64,000 bases of DNA from assembly GCF_022458985.1 (NCBI RefSeq), contig NC_061785.1:2458204-2522203 (forward strand), in the 5' to 3' direction. Below the pieces are notes generated by a model, which searched no databases, had not been told where the DNA came from, and saw nothing but the letters and a program-made list of their open reading frames with translations. Positions within the stretch are counted from its first letter, which is position 1. Each line of letters opens with the position of its first letter. Shown piece after piece: positions 43,020 through 54,915 of the stretch. This DNA is from Mugil cephalus. Its lineage: Eukaryota; Chordata; Actinopteri; Mugiliformes; Mugilidae. A program made the position numbers and the translations under genes.

Positions 43020-44260
43020 TCTCAAAGATCCTGACACAAAGATTTTGTTTGATTCATTTCATTCATTGACTTAAACAAAACGATTCAATATAAACACAAC
43101 CTGAATGAAACGACACAATAAGCAGCAAAATAATGAGAATAATAATTAAGTAAAACAGCTGATTGTTTCCGTTTTAGTTCGTTATGTTTCGTTATTTCCT
43201 GAAGATTCTGGCTTTAATTGTTCTTTTAAATTTTGATTCTTTAGTTTCTTTGTTCATTCTTCCATAAACTGGTTCCTTTCACAGAAACAACGTTACACAA
43301 GTTTTTTAAAGATCCTTTGAAGTTACACTCACTTTCTCTTTTTTGTCGATTGGTTACTTTTTTCATGAGCTTTAAACATAAAACAGAATTGTTCTCGTTC
43401 ACTGCTGCCAGGTTTAAAACTAATTTCATGTTTCTTTTAATTTTGTTTTAGATCTGAGATGCTGTGTTTTTACAAATCGTTTATTATCTTAGTGTATTGG
43501 CTCCTTATCAGTGGTGTTTGATGATATTTTAGAGACAAAAATTATGAATTAATTAAGAAAATAACCAGCGCACTAATGAACTGAGCCTTTATCCAGTGGT
43601 GCAGGAATTTAACTTGTTTTTGCGCCTTAAACCGGTTTATAACGGTTTTATTCTGCTTATTTTGTTCGGACCGACGCTTTAAGACGCAGGTTTCAAACTC
43701 ATTTTTAGTTCGGAGCAAAGAAGAACCAGAACATTATGAAAATGTGTGAAATGATCCTCTAAATGTTTAGATTTAATAAACTTCCCTTTAAAATAATGAA
43801 ATTTCTTGAGAATAATAAGAGGAATTTGGGACGTTGTTTAATGAAAAACATCTTTTAGATGTTAGGAGGAAGCTGGACAGAACCCACACAGACACAGGAA
43901 GGAAATGAAGTGTAATTTCAGCTCGTTGCTGCCATCTAGTGTTGAGTTTCAGTGTTTGTGTCACATTAAAGCAACAATGAAATCATTTCTTTCTTGAGCT
44001 AATGAGACGAAATAATGTGATAAATATAAAATAGTATAGTAACATATAATAGTATTAACATATAAGAGAAATCTGTTAAATTAAAAGTTAAAAAGGGGCT
44101 GAAAACTAAAAAGAAGCAGCTGACACAGACCTGAACATGAAGACTTGTTATTATTTGTTCTTTTTCCTAAACTGAAGAATGAAAAAGTCTGAAGTCGTGG
44201 ATCTGGATGATCTGATCTCACGTGTCCGTGTATCTCACTGTTTTTTCTAAACTGCCTTTA
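43020..44260. other. intergenic spacer fam117a-ndufa4
   Basis: AT-rich with no recognisable exon. The only marked feature is a GCTGCCATCTAGTG repeat with a CTCF-like core at 43929. Confidence 0.55.
43929..43942 (-). promoter_or_regulatory. CTCF-like core in a dispersed repeat
   Basis: The reverse complement ACACTAGATGGCAG matches 13 of 14 positions of CCASYAGRKGGCRS. Flank TTTCAGCTCGTTGCTGCCAT is nearly that of 23865. Confidence 0.4.
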
Positions 44261-44395
44261 CATTATTCAAAGCTCCTCCTCACACGTTGAAGATGAAGAA
44301 AAGGCGCAGAGAGGAAGTTTGTTTGAGAGCTGAACTCTTGACGCGTGACATCCAGCCCTTGAAGGGGGGGTGGCACGGACGCACAGCTGTTGCCG

Positions 44396-44410
44396 GTGCA
44401 TTGTGGGATT
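44396..44410 (-). promoter_or_regulatory. ZNF143-like motif in the ndufa4 promoter
   Basis: GTGCATTGTGGGATT, read in reverse as AATCCCACAATGCAC, resembles the ZNF143 (SBS) element common in TATA-less housekeeping promoters. It lies about 155 bases before the ndufa4 start codon. Match judged by eye. Confidence 0.35.
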
Positions 44411-44564
44411 GGTTTCCAGCAGCAGCACTAGTAGCAGTGGAGCTGGTGCGCCGCCGTTCACTCTGCACCACCACCTCCGCCCGCACCCTTCAGCTTCCGC
44501 ACAGCCGCGCGCCTCCGCCGCAGATAATTCCCGCTAACGGAGTCTTCGTGCATCCTCGGGAGTC

Positions 44565-46771
44565 ATGTCCATGTTCGGCGTCGTCGCCAAGCAGCTCAAG
44601 TCCCACCCGGCGGTAAGTCTGCGCCGTTTAATCATTATTAATTTAAGAAATGATATGAGATAAACGACCCGGTGACATTGAAAAGTGTCTCTGTGAAGAG
44701 CTGAGAGCGTGCGTAAAGGCGCGCACACGTTTCCTCAAAATCTCTCCTTTTGATTCTTAATAATAATAATAATAATACTAATAATCGTGTGATAATCTAT
44801 TAGTAATTTATTTATTTCTGTATTTATCTGCTCACGCCTCAAACCTTTAAACGCCCTGGATCCTGTTTTGGTTCCTTTTATGTGACAAACGCGATTTAAA
44901 TTTCAAATTCCTCGACAGATGAAGACACAGATTCGGTTATTATCACGACGTTAAACCCACATTATTCTTCTCTGTGGCTCAACATCCACATCATTACACT
45001 CATTTGACAGATACGTGGTTATGTTTTGGTGTCATTGTTATTTATTTATTTATTGAAGCCATAAAAATCTTCGAGTCACCTGATCTGATCTGATCTAATC
45101 AGCTGGTGGATACAGAGGGATAGAAAAAAAAAAAAAAAAAAAAAACAAATAATAAAAGAAAACACGCGTGATTTCCTTACAGGGGAGCTCGGTGTTGGCA
45201 CGGCCATGCGCGCAGGTCTCTGCAGCACGTATGTGCCCGTATAGACTCTATATCGCTGAGTCGAGGCCGAAGCTGAGCGCGTTACAGCGCGTTTATCCAA
45301 GGACGACGAGGTGAAGCAGTTTGCTTTACGGCAGCTCTCATATTAATAGAGCAACGATGGAAATGTTTCTCCTCCTCAGTGACTCTTCTGCCTGAAACAT
45401 GATCCTTCATTGTTGTAGTTGTTGTGGACACAGGCTCCTTTTACCCCATGAGGATAAATCACCTCCTGTCTTCATTTAAATATCAACATTTATCTTTAAG
45501 TTTTGGGGGAAAAACTAAACTCTGATAAGATGAAGATGATCTGAGTGTTTGGTTCCTTTTTTTTCTCATCATTTTCGCATCATTTTCAGTTTGTTTTTGT
45601 GTCGTTTATTGTGTGTTACTGTGCAAATATGATTCATTAACAGATTATTACAACAACCTGGTTTTTGTTTCTGTGCTTTGAAAGATTTTTAACTTTTAAA
45701 AGGGTCACGTTGATCCTGTAGTTCTTCCTCTGACTGTTTTAGAGTCTGGACTAAATAATAAATGTTTACTAAATAATGAGTGAACAGGTCGTATCGTATC
45801 TTTTCCTGGTCGATCATCAAGTTTACCAGTGATTTAAAGTAGTTAATTTATTTAAAGTTAAACTGGAGAGACATGAACATATTTACCCGCATAATAAATA
45901 ATAATAAATGAAGTTTTTCTAGTTCTGATGAGACAAAATTCCAGAAGACAAGTCTGAATAAGACCAGTCCCAACAGGACAAAAAGACAAGAGAGGAGACA
46001 CGGAGACAAAGACTAATTAAGACCAGATCAGATGAGACAGGAGATAAAAAGTCAACATTAACGAATTTAACTACAACAAACAAAAAGATCCGTGAACACA
46101 AGTAACTGCTCAGATTTTAAATAGAAAACCTTTATTTGTCCCACGATGGTGAAATAGTTTACAACAGCAACAAGAACAAGTATTAGCATTTATTGAAAAG
46201 TAATGAATAATTCTGCACATATGATGAGTTTCAGATGTTTGTGTTGAGTCTTTTTGTCCTTTTCCCACCAGCTGATCCCGCTCTTCATCTTCATCGGTGG
46301 GGGGGCCACCATGAGCATGCTGTACCTGGGCCGTCTGGCTCTGAAGAACCCCGACGTCTCGTGAGTACCTGAAGCCCCCGCCCGGCCCGGTCCGGTTCAG
46401 CCCGGTCCGGTCCGGTTCAGCCCGGTCCGGTCCGGTTCAGCCCGGTCCGGTCCGGTCCGGTTTGGTCCGTTTACGTATGAGCGCCAGCGTTTACGTGTTT
46501 TCTCCTCCCGTCTCCTCCAGGTGGGATCGTAAGAACAACCCAGAGCCCTGGAACAAGATGGAGCCCAACCAGCAGTACAAGGTACGAGGTTTCTTCTCCG
46601 AGTGTTTCTCCGTAGAGGACGGGACGTACAGTCGCCTCTGTCTTATCTCGCCTCAGAGTCCAGAGTGTCTGATTACTGATTGTGTGTTTTTTTTTTCCCT
46701 GTGTTTGCTTCCAGCTGTTCACAATTAACATGGATTACTCCAAGCTGAAGAAGGACAGGCCAGATTTCTAA
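44565..46771 (+). CDS. ndufa4: cytochrome c oxidase subunit NDUFA4 (COXFA4)
   Basis: Coding exons: 44565-44612, 46272-46360, 46521-46581, 46715-46771; 84 residues (human NDUFA4 81, NDUFA4L2 87). A short basic N-terminus (VAKQLKSHP) is followed by one hydrophobic segment ([20 protein letters not shown], about 17-36). The conserved tail contains [37 protein letters not shown] and ends RPDF. The protein is a small inner-membrane subunit first assigned to complex I and now to cytochrome c oxidase. [10 protein letters not shown] resembles NDUFA4L2, while [11 protein letters not shown] is nearer NDUFA4, so which teleost paralogue this is stays open. AATAAA follows 52 bases after the stop. Confidence 0.93.
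46401..46462 (+). repeat. 20 bp GC-rich minisatellite in ndufa4 intron 2
   Basis: CCCGGTCCGGTCCGGTTCAG is present about three times head to tail, starting 40 bases after the exon 2 donor. It makes up over a third of the 160 bp intron. Confidence 0.92.
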
Positions 46772-46822
46772 ACCTACGTCCACGACAGGACGAGCAAATG
46801 CACTTTTTTTTGTTTTTTGCCA

Positions 46823-46828
46823 AATAAA
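46823..46828 (+). promoter_or_regulatory. AATAAA polyadenylation signal of ndufa4
   Basis: AATAAA 52 bases after the ndufa4 stop codon; another lies at about 46860. Confidence 0.7.
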
Positions 46829-47038
46829 ACAAATGAATGTTTTACCTAAAAGTGACTATAAATAAACCAGACAACCACCTGCTGTAATAATCTGGGGATC
46901 CATGTTTCTGTGTTGTAAATTATTAAATAATATTTTAAACCTAATGCGTCATGTTTCATTTTCAACGTCAGATACGTTAGATTTAGGGTTTCACGAGAAA
47001 AAGAAGAAATTTAGAGAGCGGTTAATGGTATTTACAGG

Positions 47039-47357
47039 GATCAGCCACAACATTATGACCACTGACAGGAGACGGGAATAACATTAAAACCATCCTGTGG
47101 ATCTTTTTGGATTTTTGGATGTTACTTGGACATGAGATGGATGCACACACTCTCAGAAGACCCGTGTCCATTCTGTGGTGAATCACAAACCTGCACAAAA
47201 ATCAGGAAGGTGGTCATAATGTTATGCCTCATCAGTGTAGAATAAAAAAGTTCCATAAGTAGCTTGGGATCTTAACACAACATCTCAATGAGGTCAAAAA
47301 ATGATTTCAAAATCTGCTAAACTGTTTAGGAGGTGGTCATAATGTTATGCCTGATCG
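47039..47357. mobile_element. inverted-repeat (GATCAGCCACAACATTATGA) element with two right ends
   Basis: The left end at 47039 matches the element at 12512. Two right-end copies follow, GTGGTCATAATGTTATGCCT at about 47210-47239 and again at 47333-47357. This suggests a composite or a partly duplicated copy. It lies between ndufa4 and cenpt. Confidence 0.6.
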
Positions 47358-47976
47358 GTGTACGAGCTGAATATACTGTGTCTTTGTGAGGCCGTCGATT
47401 GTGATGACTTCTAAACTTTAATTATTTCCCATGAAAGCTCTGTGCTGCAGTAGTTACTGAATTCATTAATAATTATACAATGAAGGTCTCAGTGAAACGC
47501 CAGCACCGTGTTTAGTGTAGAAAAGGAACATGTTTCTGTGTTTCATGAAGGGCTGATAAAAAACGAGAGTGAGCTTTAATATCTGGTGAATGAGTAACTG
47601 GAGGGTGGAGAAACTTTTTAGTTGAAACTGCCCATTAACCAAACAACTAACCCTTTATGTTCTAATGCTCTAAATACACGTCTAAGGGCAAGATGCCATA
47701 TATGTTAAACTAATTAATCTCCATGAAAAAAAAAATAAAAAAACTTCTGACGCCCTATATTAAATCTAGGATTGAATTTAAAATTTCCAAGTATTTCGAT
47801 GAGAAAACAAAGGGTTAATCTAGATTAAACACTATAATTTAAACAAAAGAATATTTTTTAAAATATTTCTTTATAAGTGTTTATTATTATAAATATGTTG
47901 TTTGCCTCATAGCTCAGTTTCTAGGGTGTAAATATTACATTTTTAAATCAAGAAGCTCTGTTTTCCCTTAGAGCCT

Positions 47977-47990
47977 CCAGCTGGTGGCGC
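47977..47990 (+). promoter_or_regulatory. CTCF-like core upstream of cenpt
   Basis: CCAGCTGGTGGCGC matches 13 of 14 positions of CCASYAGRKGGCRS, about 340 bases before the cenpt start codon. Confidence 0.35.
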
Positions 47991-48046
47991 TTTAGGCTGA
48001 AACCAAAATGACCACTTTAAATTTACATCGAAGAAGAACAACGCAT

Positions 48047-48056
48047 TCTCGCGAGA
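48047..48056 (+). promoter_or_regulatory. TCTCGCGAGA palindromic promoter element of cenpt
   Basis: A perfect copy of the 10 bp palindrome known from TATA-less housekeeping promoters, about 270 bases before the cenpt start codon. It suits a constitutively needed cell-division gene; no TATA box is seen. Confidence 0.65.
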
Positions 48057-48317
48057 TTTCACTTGAAAATGACGCGGGACCTTGTGGAAACAGAGTCCGT
48101 GGATTCACTGTCACCGTTGGACTAAAATAGAGACTTAACTCCTCATTAGTGATGTTTTTCTAGATTAAATCGACATTTAACCGCGATATTCTCGGTTCAG
48201 TTTTTTTTAAAAGACCTAACTGGGAATAATCGGCTGTTTTTAAACAAGCCGTTGACTTTTAACGTCGCTGTTTTGACCGCTTGTAGCTAATCAGCTGATC
48301 GGGTAAAACTAATAAAA

Positions 48318-51300
48318 ATGGATCCCACCGAGGACTTGTCCGCTCGGTTTCTCCTGAAACAAATCCTCAGCACGGAGCCGCCTGCCACCCCCGTCACCCG
48401 AAGGTAACATTTACCCCGGGAACCGGCTCTTTACACGAAAATACTGTCGCTTCTTGTCACGGATAAATGCTAACCTGTTTGAACCAACTTTATTTAAAAG
48501 CTTCTTGTCGCAGTGACGTCATCGCTCTGCTCAACGCTGAGCCCGAACTGGACTTAACCCATAGATAGATGTTTATTTATCATTATTCTGGTTTGGCACT
48601 TACAGGAGAAGTTAAGGGGAAATTAACTGAACAACTGATTGTTGTGTTTTTTTATCAGTTATACATCTACAGGTGTAAAAAATACATGTCTCTGTGCCTT
48701 GTATTATGTAGACCTGTGTCTTATTTTGTCCTTTTTTGTCTCGTAAGTGCCACCCAGCATCAGAGGAGCAGCAGCAGCGGGAGCCGGAGGAGTTCCAGAC
48801 TGAGCGCTAAAAATGCTGGTGCCCAAACCCCGACGGAAATCCTGAGGCGAAGCATGAGGAGTAAACTGCACGAGGTGAGGAGGGAGACGTCTGCAGGTCA
48901 CAACCGAACCCGAGAGTCTCTTCAAGCTGACTCTTCTTTCTTTTCTCTCTTTGTAGACGATAACCAGGAAATCTCTGCCCGCCCCTAAAAGGAGGACGTC
49001 CTCGTTGGTGCTCAGGAAGGCGAACAGGCCGTCGACAGCCTCCATGCTGTTCAATGATGAAGACACTCCGAGACACATACTCATGAACATCCTGCAGACG
49101 GGTCAGTGCAACTACCTCAGATGTGTCTCGTGTTTGATTGAAAATTGCATCATGCATCATGACCACTGACAGTTTAAGTGAATAAAATTCATGTGGATGA
49201 CACTTAGACATGTAGCACCCACCTAGACCAAGATGATAATCCCTATTTAAGGCCTTAAAAAGTCTTAAGTATGAGCATCTTTTACATTGTGTGTCTTAAA
49301 TAGCATTTAGTCAAGTCCTAAATCCTCCTTCCACACATTTACTACCACTTCATCTGCAGCACGACCCCCTCTGACCGCGGCCTAATGTGTTTCTGTTCCT
49401 CATTAGTGGGTCTCTTACATTTTACCTGCAGAAACCCTGAAAAACGCTGTTGTGCTCAGACTTTTCACTTAAGTTTCTCCCATGTGATCCAGAGCCTGTG
49501 AAAACCCCCGTGGTTCACGATAAAGCTCCGTCAGAGGAGTTGCAGCCGCCTTCAGCCGACACCACCAGGTGAGCAGGACGTCCGCTCATATTTACGGACG
49601 GTGTTAACATCAGCAGTTAACCTGTCATGTCTTGGCTTCCCAGTGTCGAGATGTCGGGGCTGGATCTGCCTGATTTAACCGTGGGCAACGCAGTGAGCAC
49701 CGCGAAGAGACTGGCCAGAAAGAGACCGCGGCGCCTCCTCGACGTCACCGCGTTCGAGAAACGACTTAAAGATGGAGACGGTGAGATTTGTTCCTGTCAC
49801 GATACGCGATTAATCAGTTAATCGCACGATAAATGAAAACGAACACGATAATTTCGAGGGTTCAAAGAGATCAAGCTTCAAAGATTCAAAGTAGTTACAT
49901 CATAGTGTTACTGTCTTTGAATTGTAAGGAATTACATTACTTTTAATTTCCAGATGCTGTGGAGGAAACTGCAGAGTTGACCCACAACCAGTCGTCACTT
50001 TCTTCAACCAGGTACGTTGAGTAAGAACAAGAATAAATAAAAGTAAGAAACAACAACAATCAAACCAGTTTGTCGTCTGCATGTTGAAAAAGGAAATAGA
50101 GGAAGTTGAAGTTTATCTCGTCCCTTCATTTATTTATTTTTTTTCTGTGTTCAGTTCCACGTCGCTGAGTCTGAAGACGCCGTTTGCTGATGTTCAGACT
50201 GAGAAACGAGGCCTCCAGAGAAAAGTCTTCCACCGTCGAACCATCACAGCGGAGGAGTTCGGAGCTGCTGTGGTTAAACGTCAGATAGAAGGTGACGATT
50301 TAATGATTTAATGATTTCAGTCGTTTAAAAACACGTGAATCAGTGGAGTCGAGTCATTTTAGGATCAGGTTCATACTGGAATAATAACATATAAATAAAG
50401 AAAATGTTTCCTTTTTGTTTTAGTCTGAAGAAAAACATTAATGTTCATGTTTTTAATGGACTTTCTTTTTATAAAACGTTATGAATGAATGTTGCAGCTC
50501 AGTGCTGCCACCTACAGTTTAGTCCTGGTTCTTCAGGTTTCTTCTTCTTTCTTTCTCGTTTTACTTTGTCATCGTCCTCCTCCTCCTCCTCCTTACTCTT
50601 CTTCATCTCCTCCTCAGCCTCTTCCTCCTTCTACTCTTCCTTCTCCTCCTCCTCTTCCTCCTCATTCTTCTTCCTTCTTTGTCTGTTCCTCCCATAGGGG
50701 GAGGAACAAGGAGAAAATAGCATCTTCTACATCTATTGTCCTTTCTGATATATTTTCATCTCCTCCCGTCACTCAGGAGGTGTCCTGGAGGAGGAGGAGG
50801 AGGAGGAGGTTAAAGAGATGGACGCCAGCGAAGGCTTCACGTTGAGCCTCAGCTGTTTGAACGAACCCAACGTCACCACCGACATCGTCAACTGTAACAC
50901 GGCCCTGTACGACCAGGGACCCTCGGTCACTATGGAGACGGTGGAGGAGGAGGTGAGGGAGGAGGTGAGGGAGGAGGTGAGGGAGGACAAAATGTTCCAG
51001 GAACCTGGAAACGAGGACGGAGATGAGGCTCAGACTGGACCTGAAGAGTCTGCGGCAACATCTGAGGAGGTGGAGTCTGGAGAAGGAGCGAACACAGAGA
51101 AGACTCAGACTGAGGTGGAGGAGGTGGAGGAGGAGGAGGTCGAAGCAACGTCTCAGGCTGAGGAAGAGGAGGTCGCACCTGATTCTAAAACTGAGGAGAA
51201 AGACGATGAGGAAGATGCAACTGAATCTCAGGTGGAAGAAGTCGTGTCTCAGACTGAAGACGCAGATTCTCAAGAAGACGTCGAGGAAGAGGAGGAGGAG

Positions 51301-51504
51301 GAGAAGGAGGAGGAGGAGGAGGAGGTCGAAGCAGCGTCTCAGGCTGAGGAAGAGGAGGTCGCACCTGATTCTAAAACTGAGGAGAAAGACGATGAGGAAG
51401 ATGCAACTGAATCTCAGGTGGAAGAAGTCGTGTCTCAGACCGAAGATGCAGATTCTCAAGAAGACGTCGAGGAGGAGGAAGAGGAGGAGAAGGAGGAGGA
51501 GGAG

Positions 51505-51535
<31 letters not shown>

Positions 51536-54500
51536 CTGCACCTGATGCTCAAACTGAAGAGGAAATTAAAGAGGAAGATGTTGATTCTCAAGCCGACGTT
51601 GAAGCTACGTCTCAGTCTGAGAAGGAGGAGGAGGAGGAGGAGTCTCAGGCTGAAGGTGAACACATGAGTCGAAGAGCTCGACGCTCTGAAGCTTCACTCA
51701 TCACGACGAGAACAGAGGAAAGAAGAGATTCAGGTACAGTCAAAAAAATATAGATGTGATGTTTCTCTGAGGGTCTGGAAACAGAATCACTAGAGATCGA
51801 TATATATCGGGTCAATTTTTTTTTTCCTGGTATCGGCCGTATCGGCCGGTGCATTCGTCGATGCATATATATATATTTTCCCCCGGCAACATTTCCAGAC
51901 GGGCGCGTCCTCAGGAGACATGTGCAGCCCATACATGGCCCCGCCCCCACTAACAGACGTGTCAAACACTCCTAAAAATAAGAGTCTTTTGGTTAAAAAA
52001 AACAAATGGCTACCAAACAAATCACTCAGCTCCAACACACTAGTGTCACAAGCAACAGCCCCAACTTTTACTGTTGTTGTTGTTAGGTAGGACTTTGCTA
52101 GCTGTCGTTTTATTTCTCTCTCTGGCAAACCAGTAGTGCAGGTTGTCAATCAACCACTGTCCACAGTTTATATTGGAGCTGTTGTTAAGCTGTTGGTAGG
52201 AGCATGTGTTGATGTTAGAGCTGAAGTGTAAAGCTAATGCTGCCTGTAAACTAAAGATAATTGGCTCGTAACATTTGTTATCATTGTGTCATGTGTCGTC
52301 ATGTTAATGGAGGGTGAATAAGCAGCATTCACTTCAAATATCGGCTCAGAAAAATCAGCAGCACCATCGGCCAATAAATAATCAGTATCGGCCCCAAAAC
52401 ATCCATATCGGTCAATCTCTACTAATTACAGGATCATCTTTTAAAATGTTTTAAGATAAATATTATTTCGGTTCTAGGACACAGTTTTCTGGAGACGGGA
52501 AACCAAGAGAGTCGTGGTCTGACTCAAACTTTGAATCCTGACGCGAGTGAAACTTTAAACGAAGATCAAACCGACGCCGATAAAGAAAACTCCTTCTATC
52601 CTGAGCTGATCTCACAGGAAGAAGCTGCTCCTCAGGAGGAGGAGGAGGACGACGAGGACGAGGACGAGGAGGAGGACGATGAAGACGACGATGAAGACAA
52701 CGACCGTCGGTCTCATATCTTACAGCTTTTATTTTTATTAAAGTTCTAATGAGAATAAAACTGATTGTCTTTTATTTCCAAACGTCTTCAGAGATGAAGA
52801 CTCCGCCGTTCGTCAGAGAGAAGAGGAACTTCTTCCTCCCGGGTCCTTCAGCGTCGTCCTCAAGTGATAAAAATATTCAAGCCGGGTGAGATGAAAACAA
52901 TAAATGCTAGTTTTTATTCTTTATTTATTTATTAATTATTACTATTTTCCTGCGTCCATCACCTCCCTGAACTCTCAACGTAACAATGGATGAGCAATAA
53001 CAGTATCGATGCTTTTATTCTGTTGTGTAAAAAACAATATATTTTTATGTATATTCTTAGTATGTTTTAGTATTTTAGCTGTAAATCTTTGTAAATTAAA
53101 CCTTAAACATGTTACTCTGTTGTACTCAGTGGCTCGACTGAAGCTCGTCCTGCAGCCAAACCGAGGCCGGTGAGGAAGAGGACGGCGGCCGGGGAGAAGA
53201 GGAAAAACGCCGGCGTCCTTCCCAAGAGTTACCTCATGACCGTCTTCAAGCACTTCGCCAAAACTAAAGTGTCTGCAGACGTCTACCCCGTCCTGGACTG
53301 TGTGTGAGTACACGAACCAAGAAGAAGAAGAAGAAGAAGAAATGTTCTTCTTCACTTCCACCTTTGATCTCCTGTCTCGTCTCCGTCGTCTCTGACAGGA
53401 TGGAGGTTTTCTTCGAGCGTCTGGCGGCAGATTTGGAGACGTACGCCGCCCACGCCAGGAGGAGAACCATCGACGTGGAGGACGCTGAGCTTCTGTTGAG
53501 GAGGTTTGGGTTTTTTTTTACATGATTGATTGTGTAGTTTTACATAAAAGTGTAAAAGAAAAATACTTCTGAAGATGATTAACTTCATGAGACCTGAGCT
53601 TTAGTTTCTAATTTATCTTCATTTCTTTGTTTGTGGGATTAGTCGGAGATAAAAACTATAAAAACTAAGAGTCATATTTGAGCAGGAAGAAGTTATTGGA
53701 AGAAAATATGTCCTCGTGTGTGGACACAGGGATTATTTATTTATAATAAAGTCACCAGTATGTAACCAAATATAAAACTGTTAATTCTCAGCTCGTTACT
53801 ATTGATAGAATTTGCATCTTATTAACTAGTTAATGATCATGAATAAACGAGTTTCACCTGTAAAATCTGATCAGATTTTGAACTTTTGTTACGTGATCAT
53901 CTGTAGAGTGAATCCACTGAAACGATGCCGTCGGGTTTTTACACCAACTAGTATCTAGTTATGAGGATAAAAGTTCAAATGAAGCAGAATAAGAAGCTGA
54001 AACAAACCTGAAGCTTCACGTCCACATATGAGGACGCAGGGTCTCAGGAGCTTAAACATGACATTTCTCCATCCAGCAATTTCAATTAGGTGGGAATTTG
54101 ACTTTTTTTGGCCACTTTTGTGCAGTTGAAGAATATTTTTTTCAGCAACTAAACTAAATAAGTGTTTACACTGATCAGCCACAACATTATGACCACTGAC
54201 GGGAGAAGTTACTAACATCTAAACCGTCTTGTGACAATTGTGTTCTGCTGGGAAACTTTGGTACCTGACATTCATTCATGTGGATGTTTTTCTTAGACAC
54301 TTAGACCAGAACAATACACCCCCCCACCCCCCCACCCCCCTGCAGGATGCAGACTGAAACACAAACACACATAAAAACACATTAGGAGCAACTCAAAAAA
54401 GTCTTAAAAAGTTTAAAAGCTAATGCTAAGTCTTAAATACAAGCATATCTTACATCGTAGGTCTTAAATAACATGTAGTCGAGCCTTAAATCCTCCCATT

Positions 54501-54878
54501 TATTACCATTTCACCCCCTCTGGTCCCAGACTTTCATGTTTCTGTTCCTCAGTAGTGGAGCCCCCCCCCCCAGTTTTGTTATTTTGAAAGTAATTCTGAT
54601 TTTTATCGTACCTCTTGTAGGTCTTAAATTTAACCCATAATGCTCTTAAAAAGGTCTTAAATTTCACTTGTTCAAACCTGCAGAAACCCTGAAAAACACT
54701 TAAGGAACAACTTAAAAGACTTTATAAATAATAATAATTATAAAAACTTATTTAAGAGGAATTAATTCTGCATTAGTGACGTGAGTTATTATCTTTACAA
54801 CTGAACTGAAACTAACAACATTCAACACCCTCAGAAGGCGCATGTCCATTCCTCTGGTGTGTCACTAAGCCAGACTCT

Positions 54879-54915
<37 letters not shown>

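Noticed and set aside
50773-51663. 296-codon minus-strand frame opposite cenpt exon 8
   Set aside because: It is the Leu/Phe/Arg-rich antisense of the Glu-rich GAG/GAA coding repeat; the + strand frame is joined to cenpt exons by consistent splice phases.
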